The notes: generated from the letters alone by a model not told the origin. Numbered from the stretch's first letter, positions 53,980 through 63,640 are shown. The stretch: DNA of 64,000 bases from Flavobacterium salilacus subsp. salilacus (GCF_004634195.1 NZ_SKBP01000008.1:62001-126000); one strand, 5' to 3'. Numbers and translations: made by a program.

Positions 53980-56679
53980 ATGGTTAAAAAAATTTTAAAG
54001 TGGACCGGTATTGTATTGCTGGTACTTATCATTGCGCTCATAGCAGCCCCGTTTATTTTTAAAGGAAAAATAAAATCGATGGTCGCAAAAGCCATTAATG
54101 AGCAGGTAGATGCTACGGTAGCTTTTGAAGACGTAAGTTTAAGCCTTTTTACCGATTTCCCAATGGCAAGCGTAAGGGTAGATAAGCTGAGTATTATCAA
54201 TAAAGCCCCGTTTGAAGGCGATACATTGATATATATGGAGCAAATTGACTTGAGCATGTCAATAAAAGAACTCTTTAAAGGCGAAGGTGAACCCATGAGT
54301 TTAAAATATTTGCACACAAAAAACGGTATTGTAAACATACTTATCAATAAAGATGGTATCGGTAATTTTGATATTGCCTTAAAGAAAGATGAAACGGAAG
54401 ATGATACTGCCGAAGCATCGGAAGGCAAGCCTTTTGCCCTGAATATGCAGGATTATAATGTAGAAAATTTACGTTTCCGCTATTTTGACGAAGGCTCTAA
54501 AATGAATATGGTTATCGATAGCCTGTATCATGAAGGACACGGTAATTTTGAGCAAAGCAAACTGGATCTTGATACTAAAACCACAGCCAAGCTGACTATG
54601 GATATGGACAAGACCAACTATATGCGCAATGTATCGCTGAAACTGGATGCAGTACTGGGGCTTGATCTTGAAAACAGTATTTATACCTTTAAAGAAAATA
54701 AGGCGCTGATTAACCAATTGCCATTAGAGTTTAACGGTAGCCTTGCCATGGTGGAAGAAGGGCAAAAATTTGACCTTACGTTTAAAACGCCAACCTCTTC
54801 CTTCAAAAACTTCTTAGGGTTAATACCCGAAGCCTATTCGGGCAGCTTGGAATCGGTTAAAACCGAAGGCGATTTTACTATAGACGGGAAAGTAAACGGA
54901 CTGTACAGCGAAACTACTGTGCCCAAGTTTAACATTGCTATAGCTTCAAACAATGCTTCGTTCCAATATCCTGACCTGCCAAAATCAGTACAAAACATTG
55001 TAATCGATACTAAAATTGTAAACGAAACCGGTTTGCTTAACGATACCTATGTTAACCTTGATAAACTTTCGTTCAGGATAGATCAGGATGTGTTTGATGC
55101 TAAAGCCACCATTCGCAATGTAGTCGAAAATGCTTTGGTAGATGCCGAACTGAAAGGGACTATTAACTTAGGGAACTTGGGCAAAGCCTATCCGATACAA
55201 ATGGAGGTACCGTTATCAGGAATACTGAAAGCGGATGTTGCTACCAAATTTGACATGAAAGCGGTAGAGAACAGCCAATATGAAAAAATTGACAATCGCG
55301 GTAGCTTGAGCCTTTCCGGTTTTACCTATTCGGGTGACGGGTTACCGAAACCGATAAAGATAAACCAAGCCAGTGTACAGTTTAACCCAAGTCGTGTAAC
55401 ATTAAGCGAGTTTAATGCCAAAACGGGCGGTTCGGATATTGCTATTACGGGTACATTAGATAACTTCTACGGTTTTATGTTTAAAGACCAAACATTGCAG
55501 GGTAACTTTAACATGAACTCTAATCAGTTGTTGGTTTCTGACTTTATGGCTCCTGAGACTGTTGCTTCGGCAAAAAAAGAAGATACCAAAGCAGAAGGTG
55601 GTAAAGACGAAACAGCAGAAAAACCTGCACCTGCGGCAACATCGGAAGCGGTTAAAATACCCGCTTTCTTAGATTGTACCATAACCGCTAAAGCAAACAC
55701 GGTAGTATATGACAACCTGAACATGAAAAATGTATCGGGTAAAATGATTATAAAAGATGAAGCGGTAACATTGGAAAACCTGAAAACATCATTATTTGAA
55801 GGGATAATAACCGCTAACGGAAATGTATCTACCAAAGGCGCAGTACCTACCTTTAAAATGGGACTTAACCTGAATAAAGTGGATATACCGCAAACATTTA
55901 CTCAGCTTGAAATGCTGAAATCTATCGCACCGATAGCTAATGTAATTACAGGAAAATTAAATACTACCATTAATGTGGCAGGTAACCTGGACAGTAAAGA
56001 AATGACGCCTGACTTAAACTCACTAACAGGTAATCTGGATGGTCAGTTGCTTAATACGGCTGTTAAAGCTGAAAATTCCAAGATACTGAGTGCACTTAGC
56101 CAGAATGTAAAATTCCTGGATATGAGCAAACTAAAACTTGATAACGTAAAGGCTAACCTTACTTTTGAGAACGGAAAAGTAAACATCAAGCCGATAAACC
56201 TTAACTATCAGGATATTCCTATTCAGGTAAGCGGTCAGCATGGTTTTGACCAAACCATGAAGTATGATGTGTCTTTAAATGTTCCTGCAAAATACCTGGG
56301 CAGCGAGGTAACTAAGCTAATAAGCTCGCTTAATAATACGGATGCAAGTAAAATCAGCGTTCCTGTTAATGCGGTTATTACAGGCAACTTTACCAACCCA
56401 AAAGTGAGTACCGACCTCTCTAAATCGGTAACCGACCTTACCAAGCAGTTAATTGCACAACAAAAAGATAAACTGGTAAAACAGGGAACAGATAAGTTAA
56501 AAGATATAATAGGTATAGGCGGTAAAAACTCTGACAGTACTAAAACACCAATACCTACCACAAAAGAGGAAGTAAAAGAACAAGCTAAAGAAAAAGCGGA
56601 AGAAGCCAAAGAAAAGGCGAAGGATAAAGCAAAAGATGTTATAGGCGGATTCCTCAATAAGAACAAAAAGAAAGAATAG
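53980..56679 (+). CDS. AsmA-family envelope protein
   Basis: The 899-residue protein has an N-terminal membrane helix (KWTGIVLLVLIIALIAAPFIF), then the AsmA start (MVAKAINEQVDATVAFEDVSLSLF), and a long beta-rich periplasmic part. The C-terminal AsmA domain is visible near ITANGNVSTKGAVPTFKMGL and LNSLTGNLDGQL. The last ~45 residues are a low-complexity K/E/A helix. AsmA-like proteins are thought to bridge the two membranes for lipid transport; the substrate here is unknown. A hairpin element follows. Confidence 0.9.
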   Translation: MVKKILKWTGIVLLVLIIALIAAPFIFKGKIKSMVAKAINEQVDATVAFEDVSLSLFTDFPMASVRVDKLSIINKAPFEGDTLIYMEQIDLSMSIKELFKGEGEPMSLKYLHTKNGIVNILINKDGIGNFDIALKKDETEDDTAEASEGKPFALNMQDYNVENLRFRYFDEGSKMNMVIDSLYHEGHGNFEQSKLDLDTKTTAKLTMDMDKTNYMRNVSLKLDAVLGLDLENSIYTFKENKALINQLPLEFNGSLAMVEEGQKFDLTFKTPTSSFKNFLGLIPEAYSGSLESVKTEGDFTIDGKVNGLYSETTVPKFNIAIASNNASFQYPDLPKSVQNIVIDTKIVNETGLLNDTYVNLDKLSFRIDQDVFDAKATIRNVVENALVDAELKGTINLGNLGKAYPIQMEVPLSGILKADVATKFDMKAVENSQYEKIDNRGSLSLSGFTYSGDGLPKPIKINQASVQFNPSRVTLSEFNAKTGGSDIAITGTLDNFYGFMFKDQTLQGNFNMNSNQLLVSDFMAPETVASAKKEDTKAEGGKDETAEKPAPAATSEAVKIPAFLDCTITAKANTVVYDNLNMKNVSGKMIIKDEAVTLENLKTSLFEGIITANGNVSTKGAVPTFKMGLNLNKVDIPQTFTQLEMLKSIAPIANVITGKLNTTINVAGNLDSKEMTPDLNSLTGNLDGQLLNTAVKAENSKILSALSQNVKFLDMSKLKLDNVKANLTFENGKVNIKPINLNYQDIPIQVSGQHGFDQTMKYDVSLNVPAKYLGSEVTKLISSLNNTDASKISVPVNAVITGNFTNPKVSTDLSKSVTDLTKQLIAQQKDKLVKQGTDKLKDIIGIGGKNSDSTKTPIPTTKEEVKEQAKEKAEEAKEKAKDKAKDVIGGFLNKNKKKE

Positions 56680-56701
56680 ATTAAAAACTATTGTTTAGAA
56701 T

Positions 56702-56845
56702 AAAAAAGGGGTTGTCTCAAAAGTGTCATTCTGAACGCAATGTAATGGAGTGAAGAATCTCAATCATTTGATAAATAAGAGATTCTTCCTTCGTCAGAAT
56801 GACAAAAATGCTTACATAAGCATTTTTGAGACAACCCCTTTTTTT
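56702..56845. repeat. MITE-like element between convergent genes
   Basis: Ends AAAAAAGGGGTTGTCTCAA and its inverse TTGAGACAACCCCTTTTTT pair perfectly. Inside are the nested inverted segments TCATTCTGAACG..GAAGAATCTC and GAGATTCTTCCTTCGTCAGA. Its inverted twin lies at 59523-59667. It can act as a bidirectional terminator. Confidence 0.8.
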
Positions 56846-56854
56846 ATTTTACAG

Positions 56855-57649
56855 CTAAACATTAATCTGCACAACAAAACCTTCATAAGTACGTACATTA
56901 AACACCGTACCGTCTTCAAAAATAAGGTACTGCCCTTTTACCCCTACTAACTTTCCGCTATACGTGGGCGTTTTAGTAAGGTTCAGGCTTGCTATTTTTT
57001 TGGGGTATTCCAAGACAGGGTATTGTAAAGTATATAATTGTTCTTTAGTAGTTTCAAAATAAGGCATTACTTCATTGGGCAGCCATTGTTGCGTCTCAGT
57101 CCGTTTTGTTGCCAAATCAATCGGAGCTACATTATTCAACAGCATTTTTTTCCAGTTAATCTTGTCACCCAAATGCCCTTTTAAGGCAACCTCTGTAATA
57201 CCGGCAAGATACCGGTTAGGCACTTCTATAAGTGGCATTGCCTGGCTCGCCCCTTGGTCTATCCAGCGGGTAGGCACTTGCGATTTTCGGGTTACTCCCA
57301 CTTTTATATCGCTTGATGAGGCTAAATACACAATATGCGGTTGTAGCTGCACTCTCTGTTCATACGCCAGGTCTCTGTCGGCTATCCCCAAATGTGCCGT
57401 ACTCAATTCGGGGTTCATTATCCAGTCGCCCGCAGCAGGAGTACTGTAAAAACAATCGTAGCAAAAACCCATCCTGAAAATTTTCTTGTTCTTACCACAA
57501 TTCAAACATTTAAATCCCATGAAATTCAATTCCATATCGCGACCCAATAACTGGTTCATATTCAAAAAACTGGTATCAAATATCAGATAGTACTGAATTG
57601 GGCTGCCAAACTCGGTTTGCATTTTTGTGAGTACACCTTCGTATTGCAT
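56855..57649 (-). CDS. DUF2797 zinc protein
   Basis: The 264-residue protein has a zinc-binding pair (KCLNCGK and FCYDCF) followed by HIVYLASSSDIKVGVTR and RWIDQGAS, a pattern reminiscent of the GIY-YIG nuclease core. This matches the DUF2797 family as I know it; function unknown. It starts 41 bases from the GH3 gene and is divergent from it. An oddly placed, AT-rich 3' end abuts the hairpin element. Confidence 0.82.
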   Translation of the reverse strand: MQYEGVLTKMQTEFGSPIQYYLIFDTSFLNMNQLLGRDMELNFMGFKCLNCGKNKKIFRMGFCYDCFYSTPAAGDWIMNPELSTAHLGIADRDLAYEQRVQLQPHIVYLASSSDIKVGVTRKSQVPTRWIDQGASQAMPLIEVPNRYLAGITEVALKGHLGDKINWKKMLLNNVAPIDLATKRTETQQWLPNEVMPYFETTKEQLYTLQYPVLEYPKKIASLNLTKTPTYSGKLVGVKGQYLIFEDGTVFNVRTYEGFVVQINV

Positions 57650-57690
57650 AGAAAATTTAGTATTTTTATAGGCACTAAGATACTACAAAT

Positions 57691-59232
57691 ATGCCGTTGC
57701 CCATAATCAATTCAATAGCATCGTGGATACTAAAAAAACGTATCCACGATATGGAGTTATTTCTCAAATACCCTAATGAGGTACAGGAAGAGCTGCTGAT
57801 GAACCTTATCCGTACGGCAGAAAACACCGCTATAGGCAGAAAATATGACTTTGCATCGGCAAGAAATTATACTGCATTTTCGGAAAGAGTACCTGTTTCT
57901 ACGTATGAAGATTTAGAGCCTATTATAGAACAAACACGACGTGGCGAACAAAATGTGTTTTGGTCAAGCCCAATAAAATGGTTTGCCAAATCCAGCGGTA
58001 CTACCAATGCCAAAAGTAAGTTTATACCCGTAAGCCCCGAAGCACTGGAAGATTGTCACTATAAAGCTGCAAAAGACTTGCTTTGCCTTTACCTGAATAA
58101 CAATGAAGAATCGCAACTTTTTACAGGAAAAAGCCTGAGGCTGGGTGGCAGCAAACAGCTTTATGAGGATAATAATACTTTTTTCGGCGACCTCTCGGCA
58201 ATACTGATAGATAATATGCCCCTGTGGGCAGAGTTCAGCAGCACGCCCAGCAACAAGGTATCGCTGATGAGCGAATGGGAAACCAAACTTGCAGCCATAG
58301 TAAATGAAACAGTAAACGAAAATGTAACCAGTTTTGCAGGCGTACCCTCGTGGATGATGGTACTTATCAATAAAATACTGGAAGAAACAGGCAAGAGCAA
58401 CCTGCACGAAGTTTGGCCTAATGTAGAGGTTTATTTTCATGGCGGGGTAAGCTTTGAACCCTACCGAGAACAGTATAAAAAAATACTGCCCAAAGCAGGG
58501 TTTCAGTATTATGAAATTTATAACGCTTCCGAAGGTTTTTTTGCCATACAGGACTCCAACGACAGCAGCGAACTATTATTAATGCTAGATTACGGTATTT
58601 TTTATGAGTTTATCCCTATGGATACTTTTGGCACACTAAACCAAAAAGTCATTCGCCTTGCCGATGTGGAACTGAATAAAAATTATGCTATAGTAATTAC
58701 TACCAACTCCGGGTTGTGGCGCTACCTTATAGGCGACACCGTTCGGTTTACCTCCATCAATCCGCACCGTATAAAGGTTACCGGAAGAACCAAACATCAT
58801 ATTAATGTTTTTGGTGAAGAGCTGATGGTAGAAAATACGGACAATGCTATTGCCAAAGCCTGTAAACTGACTGATACGGAAGTAATTGATTATACTGTTG
58901 CCCCTATATTTATGGAAGGAAGGCAAAAAGGAGCGCATGAGTGGGTTATTGAGTTTAAAGATGCTCCGAAAGACCCTGAGAAATTCAGGCAATTGCTGGA
59001 TGAAGCCCTGCAAAGTGTAAATTCTGACTACGAAGCCAAGCGCTACAATAATATGACACTCAATCCGCTGGTGCTTAATGTAGCCCGTCCTAAGCTGTTT
59101 TATGACTGGCTAAAGGCTAAGGACAAACTGGGCGGACAACACAAAATACCCCGACTCTCTAACGAGCGGCATTATGTAGAGGAGTTAAAGGTGTTGCAAA
59201 AAAACAGTGTACTGCCTGCCGGTATGGTATAA
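57691..59232 (+). CDS. GH3-family acyl-acid amido synthetase
   Basis: The 513-residue enzyme is of the adenylate-forming GH3 family named from plant auxin-conjugating proteins. Visible are KSSGTTNAKSKFIPVS (phosphate loop), EIYNASEGFFAIQD, LWRYLIGDTVRFT and KVTGRTKHHINVFGEELMVEN. It would activate a carboxylic acid with ATP and couple it to an amino group; the bacterial substrate is unknown. It is divergent from the DUF2797 gene. Confidence 0.92.
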   Translation: MPLPIINSIASWILKKRIHDMELFLKYPNEVQEELLMNLIRTAENTAIGRKYDFASARNYTAFSERVPVSTYEDLEPIIEQTRRGEQNVFWSSPIKWFAKSSGTTNAKSKFIPVSPEALEDCHYKAAKDLLCLYLNNNEESQLFTGKSLRLGGSKQLYEDNNTFFGDLSAILIDNMPLWAEFSSTPSNKVSLMSEWETKLAAIVNETVNENVTSFAGVPSWMMVLINKILEETGKSNLHEVWPNVEVYFHGGVSFEPYREQYKKILPKAGFQYYEIYNASEGFFAIQDSNDSSELLLMLDYGIFYEFIPMDTFGTLNQKVIRLADVELNKNYAIVITTNSGLWRYLIGDTVRFTSINPHRIKVTGRTKHHINVFGEELMVENTDNAIAKACKLTDTEVIDYTVAPIFMEGRQKGAHEWVIEFKDAPKDPEKFRQLLDEALQSVNSDYEAKRYNNMTLNPLVLNVARPKLFYDWLKAKDKLGGQHKIPRLSNERHYVEELKVLQKNSVLPAGMV

Positions 59233-59289
59233 TGTTTGTCAAAAATAATTTTAACAGCAAGAATATCAATGAATTAAAATTTATTACTT

Positions 59290-59297
59290 TATTTTTG
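59290..59297 (+). promoter_or_regulatory. -7 box for the small lipoprotein gene
   Basis: TATTTTTG is an exact TAnnTTTG; the start codon follows at 59317 or 59326. Confidence 0.5.
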
Positions 59298-59316
59298 CCA
59301 CCGAAAACAAATTTAA

Positions 59317-59520
59317 ATGAGCTATATGAAAAGGAATTATGTACTACTGGCAGGAGCCGCACTGATGTTTTTAACAACTGCCTGCGGGCCCAAACTACAC
59401 CGCTATAGTTGTGGGGGAAGAAAACGCTGTATCAGTCAAAATGAAAAAATTGACAAGGCACAGCAAGCGGAAAAGCATGTAACAATTACTCAAAAGCAAA
59501 ATACTGCTGTTAGCAGATAA
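59317..59520 (+). CDS. Small basic lipoprotein
   Basis: The 67-residue protein has a lipoprotein signal (KRNYVLLAGAALMFLTTAC; Cys23 lipidated from this start). The mature part is short and basic, with CGGRKRC, and ends in a polar tail. I recognise no family. An ATG at 59326 is equally possible. The MITE-like element begins 3 bases after its stop. Confidence 0.7.
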   Translation: MSYMKRNYVLLAGAALMFLTTACGPKLHRYSCGGRKRCISQNEKIDKAQQAEKHVTITQKQNTAVSR

Positions 59521-59522
59521 AT

Positions 59523-59667
59523 AAAAAAGGGGCTGTCTCAAAAGTGCTTAAACAAGCATTTTTGTCATTCTGACGAAGGAAGAATCTCTTATTTATAAAA
59601 TAATTGAGATTCTTCACTCCATTACATTGCGTTCAGAATGACACTTTTGAGACAGCCCTTTTTTTTT
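59523..59667. repeat. MITE-like element, inverted twin of 56702-56845
   Basis: Ends AAAAAAGGGGCTGTCTCAAA and TTTGAGACAGCCCTTTTTTT pair. The interior is close to the reverse complement of the 56702 element. It separates the small lipoprotein gene from the end of clpX. Confidence 0.8.
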
Positions 59668-59685
59668 ATTTCGATTAATTCTTAT

Positions 59686-60918
59686 TTACGAAGCAGCTTT
59701 AAGCCTTTTCAACAAGTTTTTATTCAAATGATGTTCTACATAGTCTTTATCTACATACAGCTCCTTATCATCCGAGCTTGGTAATTCGTACATAGCCTCG
59801 TTTAATATTGCCTCGCATAACGAGCGTAAACCTCTCGCGCCAAGTTTATATTCTAACGCCTTATCAACAATATGGTTCAATGCATCTTCGGATATGGTAA
59901 ACTCTACCTCATCCATTGCAAATAGCTTTTTATATTGTTTAATCAGTGCATTTTTTGGCTCTGTAAGTATTGCTCTCAGCGTATCCTTATCAAGCGGATC
60001 CATGTGGGTAAGCACAGGCAACCTGCCTATTATTTCGGGTATCAGCCCAAAATCTTTTACATCTTTAGGGATAATGTATTGCAAAAGGTTTTCTTTATCT
60101 ACATTATCATTACTTTTTGATGCGCTGTATCCTACTGCCTGATGGTTGAGCCTTTTTGATATAACACGTTCGATACCGTCAAATGCGCCTCCGGCTATAA
60201 ACAGTATGTTTTGTGTATCTACCTCTATAAACTTCTGGTCGGGGTGCTTGCGCCCGCCTTTGGGCGGTACATTTACTATAGTGCCTTCCAGCAATTTCAG
60301 TAATGCCTGCTGCACACCCTCACCCGATACATCTCGGGTAATAGACGGGTTATCACTTTTACGGGCTATTTTGTCTATCTCATCAATAAACACTATACCG
60401 CGTTCAGCTTTTTTTACATCATAGTCAGCAGCCTGCAACAGCCTTGTCAATATGCTTTCTACATCTTCACCCACATAACCTGCTTCGGTTAAAACCGTAG
60501 CATCAACTATGGTAAGCGGTACATTAAGCATACGGGCTATAGATTTTGCCACAAGGGTTTTACCGGTACCGGTTTGCCCCACCATAAGTATATTGCTTTT
60601 TTCTATCTCAATATCCTCATCATCATGTTGCTGCATTAATCGTTTGTAGTGATTATATACGGCAACCGAAAGCACTTTCTTGGTTTGATCCTGCCCTATT
60701 ACATATTGATCGAGAAATTTGCGTATATCCTTTGGTTTTTTAAGCTCAAGGTCGGCAGCACCTGCCGATGCTCCGCTCTGCTTTAGTTCTTCCAGCACTA
60801 TGCCGTGTGCCTGCTCTATGCAACGATCGCATATGTGAGCGCTGATCCCTGCAATAAGCAGATTGGTTTCCGGCTTTTTTCTGCCGCAAAAAGAACATTC
60901 TAATACTTCTTTCGCCAT
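59686..60918 (-). CDS. clpX: ClpX ATPase subunit
   Basis: ClpX unfolds proteins and feeds them to ClpP. The 410-residue product has the N-terminal zinc domain (CSFCGRKK ... CDRC), Walker [14 protein letters not shown], Walker [10 protein letters not shown], the GYVGEDVE pore loop and an IGF-like loop needed for ClpP docking is not clearly visible here. The ATG at 60918 ([11 protein letters not shown]) is preferred to the upstream one. It lies 79 bases after clpP on the same strand, with tig further upstream. Confidence 0.96.
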   Translation of the reverse strand: MAKEVLECSFCGRKKPETNLLIAGISAHICDRCIEQAHGIVLEELKQSGASAGAADLELKKPKDIRKFLDQYVIGQDQTKKVLSVAVYNHYKRLMQQHDDEDIEIEKSNILMVGQTGTGKTLVAKSIARMLNVPLTIVDATVLTEAGYVGEDVESILTRLLQAADYDVKKAERGIVFIDEIDKIARKSDNPSITRDVSGEGVQQALLKLLEGTIVNVPPKGGRKHPDQKFIEVDTQNILFIAGGAFDGIERVISKRLNHQAVGYSASKSNDNVDKENLLQYIIPKDVKDFGLIPEIIGRLPVLTHMDPLDKDTLRAILTEPKNALIKQYKKLFAMDEVEFTISEDALNHIVDKALEYKLGARGLRSLCEAILNEAMYELPSSDDKELYVDKDYVEHHLNKNLLKRLKAAS

Positions 60919-60997
60919 ATTTAAAATTTCATTATCCAGCAACAGTGCATTTTACTGCCTGTAAGCTGAATAACGTAAAAAGTTTGTCTGTTATTTT

Positions 60998-61672
60998 CTA
61001 CTCTCTTATAAGCACTTCATCAACCATTCCGTATTCTTTCGCTTCCTCAGCTTTCATCCAGTAGTCGCGCTCGCTGTCTTTATATACCTGATCGTAGCTT
61101 TTTCCTGAGTGTTTAGAGATAATTTGATATAGCTCTTCTTTTAGTTTCAGCATTTCACGAAGGTTTATTTCCATATCGGTTGCTACTCCTTGTGCACCGC
61201 CTGAGGGCTGGTGTATCATTACTCTTGAATGTGGTAAAGCCGAACGTTTCCCTTCAGTTCCCGCACAAAGTAATACAGCACCCATAGAGGCTGCCATACC
61301 GGTACATATTGTTGCTACATCGGGTCTTATATACTGCATAGTATCATACATACCCAAACCGGCATATACGCTGCCTCCCGGTGAGTTGATATATATTTGA
61401 ATGTCTTTAGAGGCATCTGTACTTTCTAAAAACAAAAGTTGTGCCTGCACAATGTTTGCCACTTGGTCGTCTATACCGGTACCCAAAAAAATAATCCTGT
61501 CCATCATCAAACGCGAAAAAACGTCGAGCTGGGCAACATTCATCTGGCGTTCTTCCATAATATACGGAGTCATACCGGTTGGGGTTACGCGGTTTACCAG
61601 TTTGTCATAATATAAATTATTTATGCCGTGATGTTTAGTGGCATATTTTTTAAATTCTTTACCGTAGTTCAT
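60998..61672 (-). CDS. clpP: ClpP protease subunit
   Basis: ClpP forms the two-ring serine protease chamber that works with ClpX. The 224-residue product has the catalytic serine in GMAASMGAVLLC, histidine in HSRVMIHQPSGG, and the aspartate in the ERDYWMKAEEAK segment. Length is usual; the N-terminal ~25 residues are probably a propeptide. It lies between tig and clpX. Confidence 0.96.
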   Translation of the reverse strand: MNYGKEFKKYATKHHGINNLYYDKLVNRVTPTGMTPYIMEERQMNVAQLDVFSRLMMDRIIFLGTGIDDQVANIVQAQLLFLESTDASKDIQIYINSPGGSVYAGLGMYDTMQYIRPDVATICTGMAASMGAVLLCAGTEGKRSALPHSRVMIHQPSGGAQGVATDMEINLREMLKLKEELYQIISKHSGKSYDQVYKDSERDYWMKAEEAKEYGMVDEVLIRE

Positions 61673-61707
61673 ATTCAGATTTTTTAGCTATTGTTAATCA
61701 AAGAAAC

Positions 61708-61738
61708 AAAAAGCGTCAAACCTTTTAAGGATGACGCT
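61708..61738 (-). terminator. Hairpin with T run after tig
   Basis: AGCGTC / GACGCT and CCTT / AAGG stems with a TTTTT run when read leftwards. It sits between tig and clpP. Confidence 0.7.
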
Positions 61739-61746
61739 CAAATATA
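61739..61746 (-). promoter_or_regulatory. -7 box for clpP
   Basis: Read leftwards, TATATTTG is an exact TAnnTTTG; it overlaps the edge of the tig terminator hairpin. A transcript from it would start inside the hairpin, so clpP and clpX can be made apart from tig. Confidence 0.5.
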
Positions 61747-61763
61747 CTCAATTTTTGCGAAAA

Positions 61764-63089
61764 TTATTCACCATACATCTCTTTAACGAAATCTTGGTAA
61801 GTAACCTCTTTTGTTTTGTATTTCACGTTTTCTTTAAACAGGTTAAGCATTTTTTCGCTCATTACCTGTTCTGATAGTTTTTTAACTTCGTCTTGGTTAG
61901 AAAGCACTCGTGCCACTATGTTCTCGACATCTTCATCGGTAGGGTTCATTTGCCCAAACTGTGCCATTTGCTTTTTAATAATTTCAGAGGCATAGGCTTT
62001 AAGTTCTTCAAAGTTTACCTGAAGGTTGTTTTCGTTTATGATTTTACCTTCGATAAGCTGATATCGCAACCCTTTTTCTGATTTAGCATATTCTTCCTCT
62101 GCCTGTTCTGCAGTTATTGGGTTTTCGCCTACCGTTTGTATCCATTTTTTAAGAAACTCGGCAGGAAGATCAAAATTAGTGTTTTCTATAATCGATTCCG
62201 TAACATCGTTAAGGAACTTTTGGTCTGCCTGCTGTGCAAATTGCTGCTCGGCATCTTGCTTAATTTTTTCTTTAACTTCTTCTACAGAGGTTACATTACC
62301 TTCACCAAACAGTTTGTCAAACAACTCCTGATTAAGTTCTGCAGGCTCTATACTGTTTATTTCCTCTATTGTGAAGGTTACCTCTATATCAAGCCCGTGT
62401 ACATCGTCATGATCTACTTTAAGGTAATCCATTAATTTATGATCATCATCAAAAAGCCCTTTGGTAGAAACTGTAACTACATCGCCCACTTTTTTACCGA
62501 TGAATTTTTTAGCAACGGTTTTAGTTTTGAATGCAGATGTATTGATGGTTACCTCATTGTTAATGCCTTTCTCTTCGTTAGCGAAAACACCATGCATATC
62601 GTAACCTTCCTCAACTTTATCTTTAGGAACAAGTTTGCCATACTGTTTCTGTATGCGCTCTACCTGCTCGTCAAGCATTTTGTCGTCTGCAATTATGGTA
62701 TATTTTACAACTTTATTTTTTGCACTAAGATCTACGGTAAATTCAGGAGCAAGACCCAATTCAAATTCAAAAGATAAATCATCAGCCTCCCAGTCAAAAT
62801 CCTCAGTAATTTTAGGTAGCGGGTTGCCCAGTACATCCAGTTTTTCTTCTGTAAGATAGTTGTTTAATGATGTTTGAAGCACTTTATTCACCTCATCCAG
62901 CAATACGGCTTTGCCATACTGTTTTTGTATAAGGCTCATCGGTACAGCACCTTTCCTGAAACCCGGAATATTGGCGTTTTTTCTGTAATTCTGTAAAACT
63001 TTATCTACTTGTGGCTTATAATCTTCTTTTGTTATTGCTACTGTAACAACAGCATTTAGTGCATCTACCTGCTCTCTCGTAATGTTCAT
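61764..63089 (-). CDS. tig: Trigger factor
   Basis: This ribosome-bound chaperone has 441 residues. The ribosome-binding N-terminal domain contains the near-signature IPGFRKGAVPMSLIQ; a degenerate FKBP-like domain and a helical C-terminal chaperone domain follow. The PPIase core FKTKTVAKKFIGKKVGDVV lacks some usual catalytic residues. It leads the tig-clpP-clpX arrangement typical of bacteria. Confidence 0.94.
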   Translation of the reverse strand: MNITREQVDALNAVVTVAITKEDYKPQVDKVLQNYRKNANIPGFRKGAVPMSLIQKQYGKAVLLDEVNKVLQTSLNNYLTEEKLDVLGNPLPKITEDFDWEADDLSFEFELGLAPEFTVDLSAKNKVVKYTIIADDKMLDEQVERIQKQYGKLVPKDKVEEGYDMHGVFANEEKGINNEVTINTSAFKTKTVAKKFIGKKVGDVVTVSTKGLFDDDHKLMDYLKVDHDDVHGLDIEVTFTIEEINSIEPAELNQELFDKLFGEGNVTSVEEVKEKIKQDAEQQFAQQADQKFLNDVTESIIENTNFDLPAEFLKKWIQTVGENPITAEQAEEEYAKSEKGLRYQLIEGKIINENNLQVNFEELKAYASEIIKKQMAQFGQMNPTDEDVENIVARVLSNQDEVKKLSEQVMSEKMLNLFKENVKYKTKEVTYQDFVKEMYGE

Positions 63090-63127
63090 TATCTAAAAAT
63101 GTTTAAATACCATAAAATTATGGCTTG

Positions 63128-63159
63128 CAAAATTATAATATTTTTACAAGCCATACAAA
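63128..63159 (-). promoter_or_regulatory. Promoter of tig
   Basis: Read leftwards: TTTG (63156-63159), 20 bases, then an exact TAATTTTG (63128-63135). Both elements and the spacing fit the Bacteroidota consensus. Confidence 0.7.
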
Positions 63160-63205
63160 TTTTTAAACTTTTGTATTTTCTACTACCCCGTTAGCCTTTC
63201 GCGTT

Positions 63206-63553
63206 TTAGGTTTCTTCTCTGTCTGACATACCGGATACTAATGACTGGCATATGGAAAGAACTATGCTAAACAACAATGCATGCCAAAAGGTTGGCACAT
63301 CAAAACCAGGCACAAGTGCACTGCACAGCATTATAATAACAGCATTTATTATCAGCAAAAACAGCCCCAATGTGAGTATTGTGGCGGGCAATGTAAAAAT
63401 TATCAGTATCGGTTTCACAAAAATATTGAGTAACCCCAAAACAAGTGCAACCAACAAAGCCGACATCCATCCTGTAACGGTTATACCAGGTAACAAGTAC
63501 GACAGAAGCAGCACAAAAATAGTAGTAAAGAATATTTTTATTAACGTCTTCAT
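63206..63553 (-). CDS. Small four-helix membrane protein (phage-holin-IV/YvlD-like)
   Basis: The 115-residue protein has three to four hydrophobic helices (at about 6-25, 30-48, 50-80 and 90-108) with VLGLLNIFVKPILIIFTLPATILTLGLF in the middle, the pattern of the so-called phage holin family IV or YvlD. Members are chromosomal membrane proteins of unclear role; no phage genes are nearby. Confidence 0.8.
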   Translation of the reverse strand: MKTLIKIFFTTIFVLLLSYLLPGITVTGWMSALLVALVLGLLNIFVKPILIIFTLPATILTLGLFLLIINAVIIMLCSALVPGFDVPTFWHALLFSIVLSICQSLVSGMSDREET

Positions 63554-63583
63554 TTTTTAGGATAAAAGTGTGTTTTGTAAAAT

Positions 63584-63612
63584 TAAAAAAACACCCTAAA
63601 ATAAGGGTGCTT
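63584..63612 (-). terminator. Terminator of the SGNH hydrolase gene
   Basis: GCACCCTTATTTTAGGGTGT with a T run when read leftwards, 28 bases beyond the stop of the hydrolase gene. Confidence 0.85.
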
Positions 63613-63640
63613 TCAGATAATTTATTTTAAACTTTTATTT

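Noticed and set aside
63206-63553. Evidence of a prophage from the holin-like protein
   Set aside because: The family name is misleading; no phage structural, lysis or integrase gene is near.
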